Assembly (NCBI RefSeq): GCF_001695575.1
Contig: NZ_LUAX01000001.1
Span: 248,001-312,000 of the forward strand
Reading direction: 5' to 3'
Origin: Vibrio europaeus
GTDB taxonomy: Bacteria; Pseudomonadota; Gammaproteobacteria; Enterobacterales; Vibrionaceae
DNA length: 64,000 nucleotides
Below, piece after piece: positions 9,121 through 16,126 of this stretch (its first letter is position 1; each line of letters begins with the position of its first letter). The notes below the pieces were generated by a model. That model had not been told where the DNA came from. It saw only the letters and a list, made by a program, of their open reading frames with translations, and did no database searches. The position numbers and the translations under genes were made by a program.

Positions 9121-9870
9121 CTACCCCGGCCAACTATCCGGTACAACAAACCAAAATTGACCGCTTTGCGTCTGAGCATGGACGAACCTTCCGTTGGGTT
9201 TATCTATAGGGTTGACGAATTCTTCTAGTCCAACCGCCCAAAGTGGCTTTTCAAGTTCGTACAGCGGCTCACCGATTTGCTCCCACTGGCTTTGATAGCA
9301 CCAGTATCCGGTGATTTGGCTTTGATTGAGAGGCAGCCCCAAACATTCCTGTGGAATGGTTTCTGGCGAAAAGGGATTAATGTACAGCCTTCCTTGAATC
9401 AATAGATGTTCTGTTAGCTCTTGATATTGTGGGTACTGGCTACGAAACTCATCAGTCGAGCTCATTTTTAGCTGGTGGGAGAGCATTCTGGCCAGTTTTT
9501 TATCAAGCTGATCATGAGCGTTTGGCCCATACCAAGTTCCGCTATGTAAAAGGTAGAACTTGATCGCCACTTCCCAATGTTCTTTGCGCTGCTGCTGATG
9601 ATTTCTAAGAATAAGATCAATCGCTCCTAAGGTTTGCCCACAAGGTTTATTGATCTGAATTTCTTCATCGAGTAATGCGAAGTTGTCACTTTGAGTGAGT
9701 AACTTGGTGCAAAGGTATTGATAGATAAAACCAAGTCTCGGATTACCTTGATATTCCTCTTTGATATAGGGAGGAACAGATAGAGAAGAGAGCTCCTCAA
9801 AAGGTGGCTTTAACTCGAATAGTGATGGAGTCTTGGCAATCCAGTGATAAAAACGCTGTAGTGAATGCAT
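9121..9870 (-). CDS. DUF1853 family protein
   Basis: A 249-residue soluble protein of the DUF1853 family, recognised by the block HWEVAIKFYLLHSGTWYGPN near the middle and LDKKLARMLSHQL after it. The Glu/Lys pattern of the first block (EVAIKF) resembles the metal-binding core of PD-(D/E)XK-type nuclease folds, but this is only a resemblance and I assign no activity. I chose the ATG at 9870, preceded by AGGCTCAAGG; the frame continues 37 codons upstream but the added segment is unlike the family and would run into the nif3 gene. The stop lies 12 bases from the end of composite repeat copy 1. It is divergent from the Nif3-like gene. Confidence 0.8.
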   Translation of the reverse strand: MHSLQRFYHWIAKTPSLFELKPPFEELSSLSVPPYIKEEYQGNPRLGFIYQYLCTKLLTQSDNFALLDEEIQINKPCGQTLGAIDLILRNHQQQRKEHWEVAIKFYLLHSGTWYGPNAHDQLDKKLARMLSHQLKMSSTDEFRSQYPQYQELTEHLLIQGRLYINPFSPETIPQECLGLPLNQSQITGYWCYQSQWEQIGEPLYELEKPLWAVGLEEFVNPIDKPNGRFVHAQTQSGQFWFVVPDSWPG

Positions 9871-9998
9871 CCTTGAGCCTATAACGGTGTGGTTAAAGAG
9901 AGTGTACCACGCACTCGCCTCTAGCATCACTGCTGCGGTTGACTTACACTTTGCCACAGTGAATTGAGCAAGCCTCGACAATGAAAATGGAAGCCCAA

Positions 9999-10757
9999 AT
10001 GAATAACTTACAACTAGAAAAAATACTCAATGAAAAGCTATCCCCTCAATTGATCAAAGACTATGCGCCGAATGGCTTGCAGGTAGAGGGAAAAGAGCAG
10101 ATCAAAAAAGTCGTCACAGGTGTAACGGCTTCTCAAGCATTGATTGATAAAGCGGTCGAGTTAAACGCTGATGCGCTACTGGTTCATCATGGTTATTTCT
10201 GGAAAGGCGAGCCAGAACCAATTCGCGGTATGAAAGGTAAGCGAATTCGTACTTTGATAAAAAACGACGTTAATTTAATGGGTTACCATCTGCCACTTGA
10301 TATCCATCCAGACCTAGGTAATAACGCTGAACTTGCTCGTTTACTCGATATTGAAGTGGAAGGCGGCCTAGAAGGGCATCCTCAATCCGTAGCTATGTTT
10401 GGGCGTTTGAAATCTCCAATGACAGGGACTGAGTTTGCCGCCAAGATCAATCAAGTACTTAAACGCCAGCCTCTCCATATTGCTCCAGAAAATGCAGATA
10501 AATTGATTGAAACGGTCGGTTGGTGCACTGGTGGTGGTCAGGACTTTATTGAGTTGGCAGCGAGACACGGTTTAGATGCGTTTATTTCGGGTGAGATCTC
10601 AGAACGCACTACTTATTCTGCTCGTGAGCAAGACATTCACTACTTTGCAGCAGGGCACCACGCAACAGAACGCTACGGAATCAAAGCACTAGGCGAGTGG
10701 CTAGCCACTGAACATGGTTTAGATGTTGAGTTTATTGATATTGATAATCCGGTATAG
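9999..10757 (+). CDS. Nif3-like dinuclear metal-centre protein YbgI
   Basis: A 252-residue member of the Nif3/YbgI family, which forms hexameric rings with two metals per subunit. Metal ligands are visible as the HH pair in LLVHHGYFWKG (about 60-70), the segment YHLPLDIHPDLGNN (about 95-108) and, near the C-terminus, the HxxxE of AGHHATERYG. E. coli YbgI is reported as a GTP cyclohydrolase-like protein and as a repair-linked factor, but the true role is unsettled. I chose the ATG at 9999, seven bases after GGAAG; an in-frame ATG at 9981 has no better site. It is divergent from DUF1853 and followed at once by the second composite repeat. Confidence 0.88.
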   Translation: MNNLQLEKILNEKLSPQLIKDYAPNGLQVEGKEQIKKVVTGVTASQALIDKAVELNADALLVHHGYFWKGEPEPIRGMKGKRIRTLIKNDVNLMGYHLPLDIHPDLGNNAELARLLDIEVEGGLEGHPQSVAMFGRLKSPMTGTEFAAKINQVLKRQPLHIAPENADKLIETVGWCTGGGQDFIELAARHGLDAFISGEISERTTYSAREQDIHYFAAGHHATERYGIKALGEWLATEHGLDVEFIDIDNPV

Positions 10758-10887
10758 AGAAGGAACGGGCTACGCCCTTCGGGAACGCTGCGCTTTTGGA
10801 AAACGGCATCGGGCTTCGCCCTGCGAGAGAAGGATTTGCTTTAAGAATTTCCAACGAACTTGTTCCTCGGTCTTGAGGTTAACAGCA

Positions 10888-10923
10888 ATAAAAACAGAGG
10901 GTTGACACTAACTGCCAACCCTC
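10888..10923 (-). terminator. Second minus-strand hairpin beyond the array
   Basis: On the minus strand GAGGGTTG pairs with CAACCCTC (10897-10923) and runs into TTTTT (complement of 10890-10894). It resembles the gltA terminator in sequence and lies on the far side of the octamer array, so it could be a back-up terminator or a duplicated one. Confidence 0.55.
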
Positions 10924-10929
10924 AAACTT

Positions 10930-11017
10930 TTCTCCAGTTCTCCAGTTCTCCAGTTCTCCAGTTCTCCAGTTCTCCAGTTCTCCAGTTCTCCAGTTCTCCA
11001 GTTCTCCAGTTCTCCAG
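10930..11017. repeat. Octamer tandem array, unit TTCTCCAG
   Basis: Eleven perfect head-to-tail copies of TTCTCCAG. Because 8 and 3 are coprime, the array stays open in translation on the minus strand and gives an artificial repeat protein; it is not coding. Confidence 0.97.
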
Positions 11018-11061
11018 CTTTTTCCGTAGGACGAAGTCCGTTCCGAAATCCCGCATCCACG

Positions 11062-11090
11062 AAAAAGGGCTGACGCTCTCACGTCAACCC
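11062..11090 (-). terminator. Terminator after gltA
   Basis: On the minus strand GGGTTGACG pairs with CGTCAGCCC (one G-U pair) with a six-base loop and a T tract, 33 bases beyond the gltA stop. Confidence 0.85.
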
Positions 11091-11122
11091 TCAATATTAT
11101 CCGATTCTCGATTCTCTAAGGC

Positions 11123-12412
11123 TTATTCACGCTCATGTAGAGGCGAGAATTCGCGCTGAGTTTCACCAGTGTAAAGCTGACGCGGACGACCGATACGGTT
11201 TAGTGGGTCGCTGTGCATTTCGTTCCAGTGGGCAATCCAACCGATAGTACGCGAAATCGCGAAGATAACGGTGAACATAGATACTGGGATACCGATAGCT
11301 TTAAGAATGATACCAGAGTAGAAGTCTACGTTCGGGTATAGTTTCTTAGAGACAAAGTATTCGTCAGAAAGCGCGATACGCTCAAGTTCCATTGCCACAT
11401 CAAGCAGTGGATCTTTGATGTTAAGCTCTTTAAGAACTTCGTGACATGTTTCGCGCATAACCGTTGCACGAGGGTCGTAGTTCTTGTAGACACGGTGACC
11501 GAAGCCCATTAGGCGGAATGGGTCATCTTTGTCTTTCGCGCGCTCAACATACTCCGGAATGTTTTCTACACTACCGATCTCTTCAAGCATCTTCAGACAT
11601 GCTTCATTAGCGCCGCCGTGAGCTGGGCCCCAAAGAGATGCGATACCCGCTGCAATACATGCAAATGGGTTAGCACCTGAAGAACCAGATAGACGTACTG
11701 TTGAAGTTGACGCGTTTTGCTCGTGGTCTGCGTGTAGAGTAAAGATCTTATCCATTGCGCGAGCAACGACAGGGTTTACTTCGTACTCTTCACATGGATT
11801 AGCGAACATCATGTGCAGGTAGTTCTCAGCGTAGCTCAAATCATTACGTGGGTAGATGAAAGGCTGACCGATTGAGTACTTGTAACACATTGCCGCAAGT
11901 GTTGGCATTTTCGACAGTAGTCGGTATGCCGCAATTTCGCGGTGCTCATCGTTGTTGATATCTAATGAATCGTGGTAGAACGCAGCAAGTGCACCTACTA
12001 CACCACACATTACAGCCATAGGGTGAGCGTCACGGCGGAAGCCGTGGAAGAAACTAGCAATTTGCTCATGGACCATAGTGTGACGCGTAACAGTAGTTTT
12101 GAATTGCTCGTATTGTTCACGTGTTGGGGCTTCACCGTAAAGAAGGATGTAACATACTTCTAAGTAATCAGCGTTATTTGCTAGCTGATCAATTGGGTAA
12201 CCGCGGTGCAAAAGAATGCCTTTACCGCCGTCAATGTAGGTGATTTGAGATTCACAAGATGCAGTGGCAAGAAAACCTGGGTCAAAAGTAAAAAATCCGT
12301 TTGCTCCAAGTGTACGAACATCAATCACAGGCGTGCCTAGGGCACCTTCCATAATTGGCAGCTCGATAGGTGCTTGACCTTCAACATGAAGGGTAGCTTT
12401 CTTATCTGCCAT
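11123..12412 (-). CDS. gltA: Citrate synthase (type II)
   Basis: Condenses oxaloacetate and acetyl-CoA to citrate, the entry step of the TCA cycle. 429 residues, the length of the hexameric NADH-sensitive type. Catalytic residues are His265 ([10 protein letters not shown]), His306 (FGHRVYK) and Asp363 (NVDFYSG), each one position off the E. coli numbers. The N-terminal domain (residues 1 to about 60) that binds NADH in this type is present. AAAGGAGA precedes the ATG. It is divergent from sdhC across a 395-base regulatory region, the order known from E. coli. Confidence 0.98.
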   Translation of the reverse strand: MADKKATLHVEGQAPIELPIMEGALGTPVIDVRTLGANGFFTFDPGFLATASCESQITYIDGGKGILLHRGYPIDQLANNADYLEVCYILLYGEAPTREQYEQFKTTVTRHTMVHEQIASFFHGFRRDAHPMAVMCGVVGALAAFYHDSLDINNDEHREIAAYRLLSKMPTLAAMCYKYSIGQPFIYPRNDLSYAENYLHMMFANPCEEYEVNPVVARAMDKIFTLHADHEQNASTSTVRLSGSSGANPFACIAAGIASLWGPAHGGANEACLKMLEEIGSVENIPEYVERAKDKDDPFRLMGFGHRVYKNYDPRATVMRETCHEVLKELNIKDPLLDVAMELERIALSDEYFVSKKLYPNVDFYSGIILKAIGIPVSMFTVIFAISRTIGWIAHWNEMHSDPLNRIGRPRQLYTGETQREFSPLHERE

Positions 12413-12472
12413 AACAATCTCCTTTGTTTATTATTTAATCCGTCCAGGATGTTTGTGTGCCATTTTTGTACG

Positions 12473-12488
12473 TGTGATCGTTATCAAA
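12473..12488. promoter_or_regulatory. CRP-like site upstream of gltA
   Basis: TGTGATCGTTATCAAA matches the CRP core TGTGA-N6-TCACA at nine of ten positions. It lies 60-75 bases upstream of the gltA ATG. CRP control of TCA genes is known in enterics; here it is inferred. Confidence 0.55.
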
Positions 12489-12734
12489 GTCAATTTTTCT
12501 CATCTGATGTGTGCACTTGTTATGATTTTTTGAACGTATAAGGTGAAAAATCTGGTCTGTGTAGCAAAAATTGTTACATCAATTGTATTAGAATGTTGCC
12601 AGCCGTATAGTGGCGCAGTAAATTTTGGTGGAAACCTTATAAATTCAAGGCTTGAAACAAATGTGAGGTGAAGTTTTAATCCTTGTTGTTAACAATTATT
12701 TTACAAAATACTCCAGCAATTGTTGCAGTCTAGT

Positions 12735-12749
12735 GTTAAATAAATGTTA
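12735..12749. promoter_or_regulatory. ArcA-like box upstream of sdhC
   Basis: GTTAAATAAATGTTA agrees with the 15-base ArcA consensus GTTAATTAAATGTTA at 14 positions. It lies 59-73 bases upstream of the sdhC GTG, where it could repress sdh transcription when oxygen is low, as ArcA does in E. coli. Confidence 0.7.
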
Positions 12750-12807
12750 ACTTTTGTAGGTTTGCAATCAAAATTCGTTCATAACTATAAATGCTCAATG
12801 GAGCTGA

Positions 12808-13200
12808 GTGAGCAAGCCCGTGAAAGAAAGAAAGTCAAGACCTGTTAATTTAGATTTACAGACCGTAAGCTTTCCGATCACTGCAATCGCATCAATTTTA
12901 CACCGTGTGTCCGGTGTAATTACGTTTGTCGCAATCGGAATCCTGCTTTGGTTACTATCCATTTCTCTATCCTCCCCAGTCGGTTACGCACAAGCTGTTG
13001 ACTTAGTCGATGGTTTCTTTGTGAAGTTTATCTTATGGGGCATCTTAACGGCTTTGGCCTATCACATTGCAGGTGGCATTCGTCACTTACTAATGGATCT
13101 TGGTCATTTTGAAGAGCTGGAATCTGGCGCGATGAGCGCTAAGGTTGCATTCGCAGCAGCAGCCGTTCTGTCTCTATTGGCGGGGGTAATGGTATGGTAA
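12808..13200 (+). CDS. sdhC: Succinate dehydrogenase cytochrome b556 subunit
   Basis: Large membrane anchor of complex II; with SdhD it binds haem b and ubiquinone. 130 residues with three membrane helices (about 25-50, 65-90, 107-128). The quinone-site segment ASILHRVSGV near 29-38 and the haem-ligand helix around AYHIAGGIRHLLMDLGH (His near 83) are present. It begins with GTG after ATGGAGC. It starts the eight-gene operon sdhCDAB-sucABCD and overlaps sdhD by 7 bases. Confidence 0.96.
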   Translation: MSKPVKERKSRPVNLDLQTVSFPITAIASILHRVSGVITFVAIGILLWLLSISLSSPVGYAQAVDLVDGFFVKFILWGILTALAYHIAGGIRHLLMDLGHFEELESGAMSAKVAFAAAAVLSLLAGVMVW

Positions 13201-13538
13201 AACACATTTCATCTTTTGGTCGTAATGGTGTGCACGATTTCTTATTGATTCGTGCGACTGCAATCATTATGACGCTTTACACTATCTATCTGGTTAGCTT
13301 CTGTGCTTTCACAGATATTTCTTACGTATCTTGGACCCAGTTCTTTGGTGGTACATTCACTAAAGTGTTCACAATGCTGGCGCTTGTATCTGTTCTAATT
13401 CACGCGTGGATTGGTTTATGGCAGGTACTGACTGATTACATTAAGTGCGCCAAGCTTCGTGGTAGCCTACAGCTAGCAATCATTGCTGTTTTGTTTGGTT
13501 ACTTCTTCTCTGGTCTATTTATTCTGTGGGGTGCGTAA
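13194..13538 (+). CDS. sdhD: Succinate dehydrogenase hydrophobic membrane anchor
   Basis: Small membrane anchor of complex II, 114 residues with three helices. The haem and quinone region is HAWIGLWQVLTDYIK (about 69-83), containing the conserved Tyr/Asp pair. Its ATG lies inside the end of sdhC and its stop abuts the GTG of sdhA, so translation of the three genes is probably coupled. Confidence 0.95.
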   Translation: MVKHISSFGRNGVHDFLLIRATAIIMTLYTIYLVSFCAFTDISYVSWTQFFGGTFTKVFTMLALVSVLIHAWIGLWQVLTDYIKCAKLRGSLQLAIIAVLFGYFFSGLFILWGA

Positions 13539-15305
13539 GTGTCTATTCCAGTTCGCGAATTTGATGCCGTAGTAATCGGCGCTGGTGGTGCAGGCATGCG
13601 CGCTGCACTGCAAATCTCTGAGCAAGGCCTATCTTGTGCGTTGCTTTCTAAAGTATTTCCAACTCGTTCACACACTGTTTCTGCACAAGGTGGTATTACG
13701 GTTGCGCTAGGCAATGCGCACGAAGACCACTGGGAACAGCACATGTACGATACCGTTAAAGGTTCCGACTATATCGGTGACCAAGACGCTATCGAATACA
13801 TGTGTAAAAACGGACCAGAGTCAGTGATTGAGTTAGAGAAAATGGGTCTACCATTTTCTCGTTTTGACAATGGTAGAATCTACCAACGCCCGTTTGGCGG
13901 ACAGTCGAAGAACTTTGGTGGTGAGCAAGCAGCACGTACAGCCGCAGCGGCTGACCGTACTGGTCATGCTCTACTGCACACGCTATACCAACAAAACGTT
14001 AAGCACAAAACTACCATCTTCTCAGAGTGGTATTCACTTGACCTAGTTAAGAATGAAGATGGTGCGGTTCTTGGCTGTACAGCCCTTTGCATGGAAACGG
14101 GCGAAGTGTGCTACTTCAAGTCGAAAGCGACAATATTAGCGACAGGCGGTGCTGGCCGTATCTATGCTTCAACAACTAACGCTCACATCAACACGGGTGA
14201 TGGCGTTGGTATGGCATTACGCGCAGGCGTTCCAATGCAAGATATGGAAATGTGGCAGTTCCACCCAACAGGTATCGCTGGTGCCGGTGTTCTTGTAACG
14301 GAAGGCTGTCGTGGTGAAGGTGGTTATCTACTGAATAAAGATGGCGAGCGCTTTATGGAGCGTTACGCTCCTAACGCGAAAGACCTTGCGGGTCGTGATG
14401 TTGTTGCTCGTTCAATGATGATCGAGATCCGCGAAGGCCGCGGCTGCGATGGCCCTTGGGGTCCTCACATTAAACTGAAATTGGATCACCTAGGTAAAGA
14501 GACACTTGAGTCGCGCTTGCCGGGTGTTTGTGAGCTATCTCGTACCTTTGCTCACGTAGACCCAGTGAAAGAGCCAATTCCGGTAATCCCGACTTGTCAC
14601 TACATGATGGGTGGCGTTCCAACTCAAGTCTCTGGTCAGGCTATTAAGCAAGATGAAGCGGGCGCTGATGTTGAAGTTCAAGGTCTATTTGCTTGTGGTG
14701 AGATCGCATCAGTATCTGTTCACGGTGCAAACCGCCTAGGTGGTAACTCTCTACTAGACTTAGTTGTATTTGGTCGCGCTACGGGCCTACACCTTGGTGA
14801 AACACTGGCTAAGCAAGCTGAAGCTAAGCCAGCAACGGAAGCTGACATTGAGCGTTCACTAGAGCGCTACAACCGTTGGGAAAATAGCACTGAAGGTGAA
14901 GATCCTGCGCAAATTCGCAAAGATCTGCAACAATGTATGCAGAACAACTTCTCGGTATTCCGTGAAGGTGATGCAATGGCAAAAGGTTTAGAAGAGCTAA
15001 AAGTTATTCGTGAGCGCCTGAAGAATGCTCACCTTTCTGACAAGTCGACAGAGTTTAACACCCAGCGTATTGAGTGTTTAGAGCTAGAAAACTTGATGGA
15101 AACGGCCTATGCAACGGCTGTTGCGGCTAATTACCGTACAGAAAGTCGCGGTGCACACGCTCGCTTTGATTTCCCAGACCGTGATGATGAGCAGTGGCTA
15201 TGCCACTCTATCTATAATCCGGATAATGAAGCTATGACAAAGCGTGGTGTAAACATGGAGCCAATCCATCGTGAAGCATTCCCGCCTAAAGCGCGTACAT
15301 ACTAG
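13539..15305 (+). CDS. sdhA: Succinate dehydrogenase flavoprotein subunit
   Basis: Oxidises succinate to fumarate at a covalent FAD. 588 residues. The dinucleotide-binding motif GAGGAG is at 14-19, the FAD-linked histidine is His45 in [10 protein letters not shown], and the substrate site includes HPTGIAGAG and the late [11 protein letters not shown] block. It begins with GTG immediately after the sdhD stop, with no gap. Confidence 0.98.
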   Translation: MSIPVREFDAVVIGAGGAGMRAALQISEQGLSCALLSKVFPTRSHTVSAQGGITVALGNAHEDHWEQHMYDTVKGSDYIGDQDAIEYMCKNGPESVIELEKMGLPFSRFDNGRIYQRPFGGQSKNFGGEQAARTAAAADRTGHALLHTLYQQNVKHKTTIFSEWYSLDLVKNEDGAVLGCTALCMETGEVCYFKSKATILATGGAGRIYASTTNAHINTGDGVGMALRAGVPMQDMEMWQFHPTGIAGAGVLVTEGCRGEGGYLLNKDGERFMERYAPNAKDLAGRDVVARSMMIEIREGRGCDGPWGPHIKLKLDHLGKETLESRLPGVCELSRTFAHVDPVKEPIPVIPTCHYMMGGVPTQVSGQAIKQDEAGADVEVQGLFACGEIASVSVHGANRLGGNSLLDLVVFGRATGLHLGETLAKQAEAKPATEADIERSLERYNRWENSTEGEDPAQIRKDLQQCMQNNFSVFREGDAMAKGLEELKVIRERLKNAHLSDKSTEFNTQRIECLELENLMETAYATAVAANYRTESRGAHARFDFPDRDDEQWLCHSIYNPDNEAMTKRGVNMEPIHREAFPPKARTY

Positions 15306-15323
15306 GGAGAGGAGGATAATATT

Positions 15324-16034
15324 ATGAAACTGAATTTCTCTTTGTACCGCTACAACCCGGATGCCGATCAAAAGCCATACATGAAGGACTACACGCTGGA
15401 AGTAGAAGAAGGGTCAGACATGATGCTTCTAGATGCGTTGATCCTGCTAAAAGAGCAAGACCCAACGATCTCTTTCCGCCGATCTTGTCGTGAGGGTGTA
15501 TGTGGCTCTGATGGTCTAAATATGAATGGTAAGAATGGCTTAGCTTGTATTACACCACTTTCTGCATTAAGTGGTGACAAGATAGTCATCCGTCCACTGC
15601 CAGGTTTGCCAGTTGTGCGAGATCTTATCGTTGACATGACGCAGTTCTACGATAACTATGCGAAAGTTAAGCCATTCTTGATTGATGACGGCGCACTGCC
15701 ACCATCACGCGAGAACTTGCAAACGCCTGATGAGCGCGCGCACTTAGATGGTTTATATGAATGTATTATGTGTGCATGTTGTACGACCTCATGCCCATCA
15801 TTCTGGTGGAATCCAGATAAATTTATCGGTCCTGCAGGTCTTCTTGCAGCGTATCGTTGGTTAATTGATAGCCGTGATACTGCGACAGATGAACGTTTGT
15901 CAAATCTTGATGATGCATTTAGCGTTTTCCGTTGCCATGGCATCATGAATTGTGTAAGTGTTTGTCCTAAGGGACTAAATCCTACGAAGGCAATCGGTCA
16001 TATTAAGACGATGCTTGTAAACCGTTCGATTTAA
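15324..16034 (+). CDS. sdhB: Succinate dehydrogenase iron-sulfur subunit
   Basis: Carries electrons from FAD to quinone through three clusters. 236 residues. The [2Fe-2S] ligands are in SCREGVCGSDGLNMNG and the later LACI; the [4Fe-4S] and [3Fe-4S] ligands are in CIMCACCTTSCP and CHGIMNCVSVCPKGLNP. A strong GGGAGAGGAGG ribosome site precedes the ATG, 18 bases after sdhA. Confidence 0.98.
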   Translation: MKLNFSLYRYNPDADQKPYMKDYTLEVEEGSDMMLLDALILLKEQDPTISFRRSCREGVCGSDGLNMNGKNGLACITPLSALSGDKIVIRPLPGLPVVRDLIVDMTQFYDNYAKVKPFLIDDGALPPSRENLQTPDERAHLDGLYECIMCACCTTSCPSFWWNPDKFIGPAGLLAAYRWLIDSRDTATDERLSNLDDAFSVFRCHGIMNCVSVCPKGLNPTKAIGHIKTMLVNRSI

Positions 16035-16040
16035 TTAACA

Positions 16041-16069
16041 AAAAATTGCCGACCCATTCCGGGTCGGCA
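16041..16069. terminator. Hairpin between sdhB and sucA
   Basis: A perfect 9-bp stem TGCCGACCC/GGGTCGGCA with a 5-base loop. On the plus strand no T run follows, so it should let most sdh transcripts continue into sucA. On the minus strand it is followed by ATTTTTTG, a proper terminator form that could stop antisense transcription from sucA into sdhB. Confidence 0.6.
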
Positions 16070-16126
16070 CTTAATAGCTCGGCGTAAGACCGAAGCAAAC
16101 GTGAAAACTACTGGTTAAGGGAAAAT

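Larger units (their letters stand above)
10762..11043. repeat. Composite intergenic repeat, copy 2
   Basis: Fills most of the 365-base gap between the Nif3-like gene and gltA. Modules match copy 1 in order: GGAACGGGCTACGCCC (10762-10777), GGAACGCTGCGCT (10782-10794), GGGCTTCGCCCTGC (10811-10824), a spacer with a hairpin, the 11-unit octamer array (10930-11017) and TAGGACGAAGTCCGTTC (11027-11043). The long spacer holds a GAGGGTTG/CAACCCTC hairpin (10897-10923) not present in copy 1. The remainder of the gap (11044-11122) holds the gltA terminator. Confidence 0.8.
12413..12807. other. gltA/sdhC divergent control region
   Basis: A 395-base AT-rich stretch with no gene. It holds a CRP-like site near gltA (12473-12488), an ArcA-like box near sdhC (12735-12749) and a second, poorer ArcA-like sequence beginning GTTAACAATTA near 12689. 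I could not place the start sites of either transcript with confidence. Confidence 0.7.

Noticed and set aside
8902..9228. An open frame on the plus strand over composite repeat copy 1.
   Set aside because: It starts inside the pgm terminator, crosses the repeat and ends within the DUF1853 gene on the other strand.
9121..10757. The DUF1853/Nif3 pair as a horizontally acquired island between two repeats.
   Set aside because: Codon use looks like its neighbours and I recall the same gene order near gltA in other vibrios, so insertion is not supported.
10930..11017. Tandem octamers as a CRISPR array.
   Set aside because: There are no spacers; the units are contiguous and only 8 bases long, and no cas gene is near.
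10879..11094. An open frame on the minus strand with a repeated ELENWRTG-like peptide.
   Set aside because: It is the translation of the TTCTCCAG tandem array and has no ribosome site or domain; the period of eight codons follows from the 8-bp unit.
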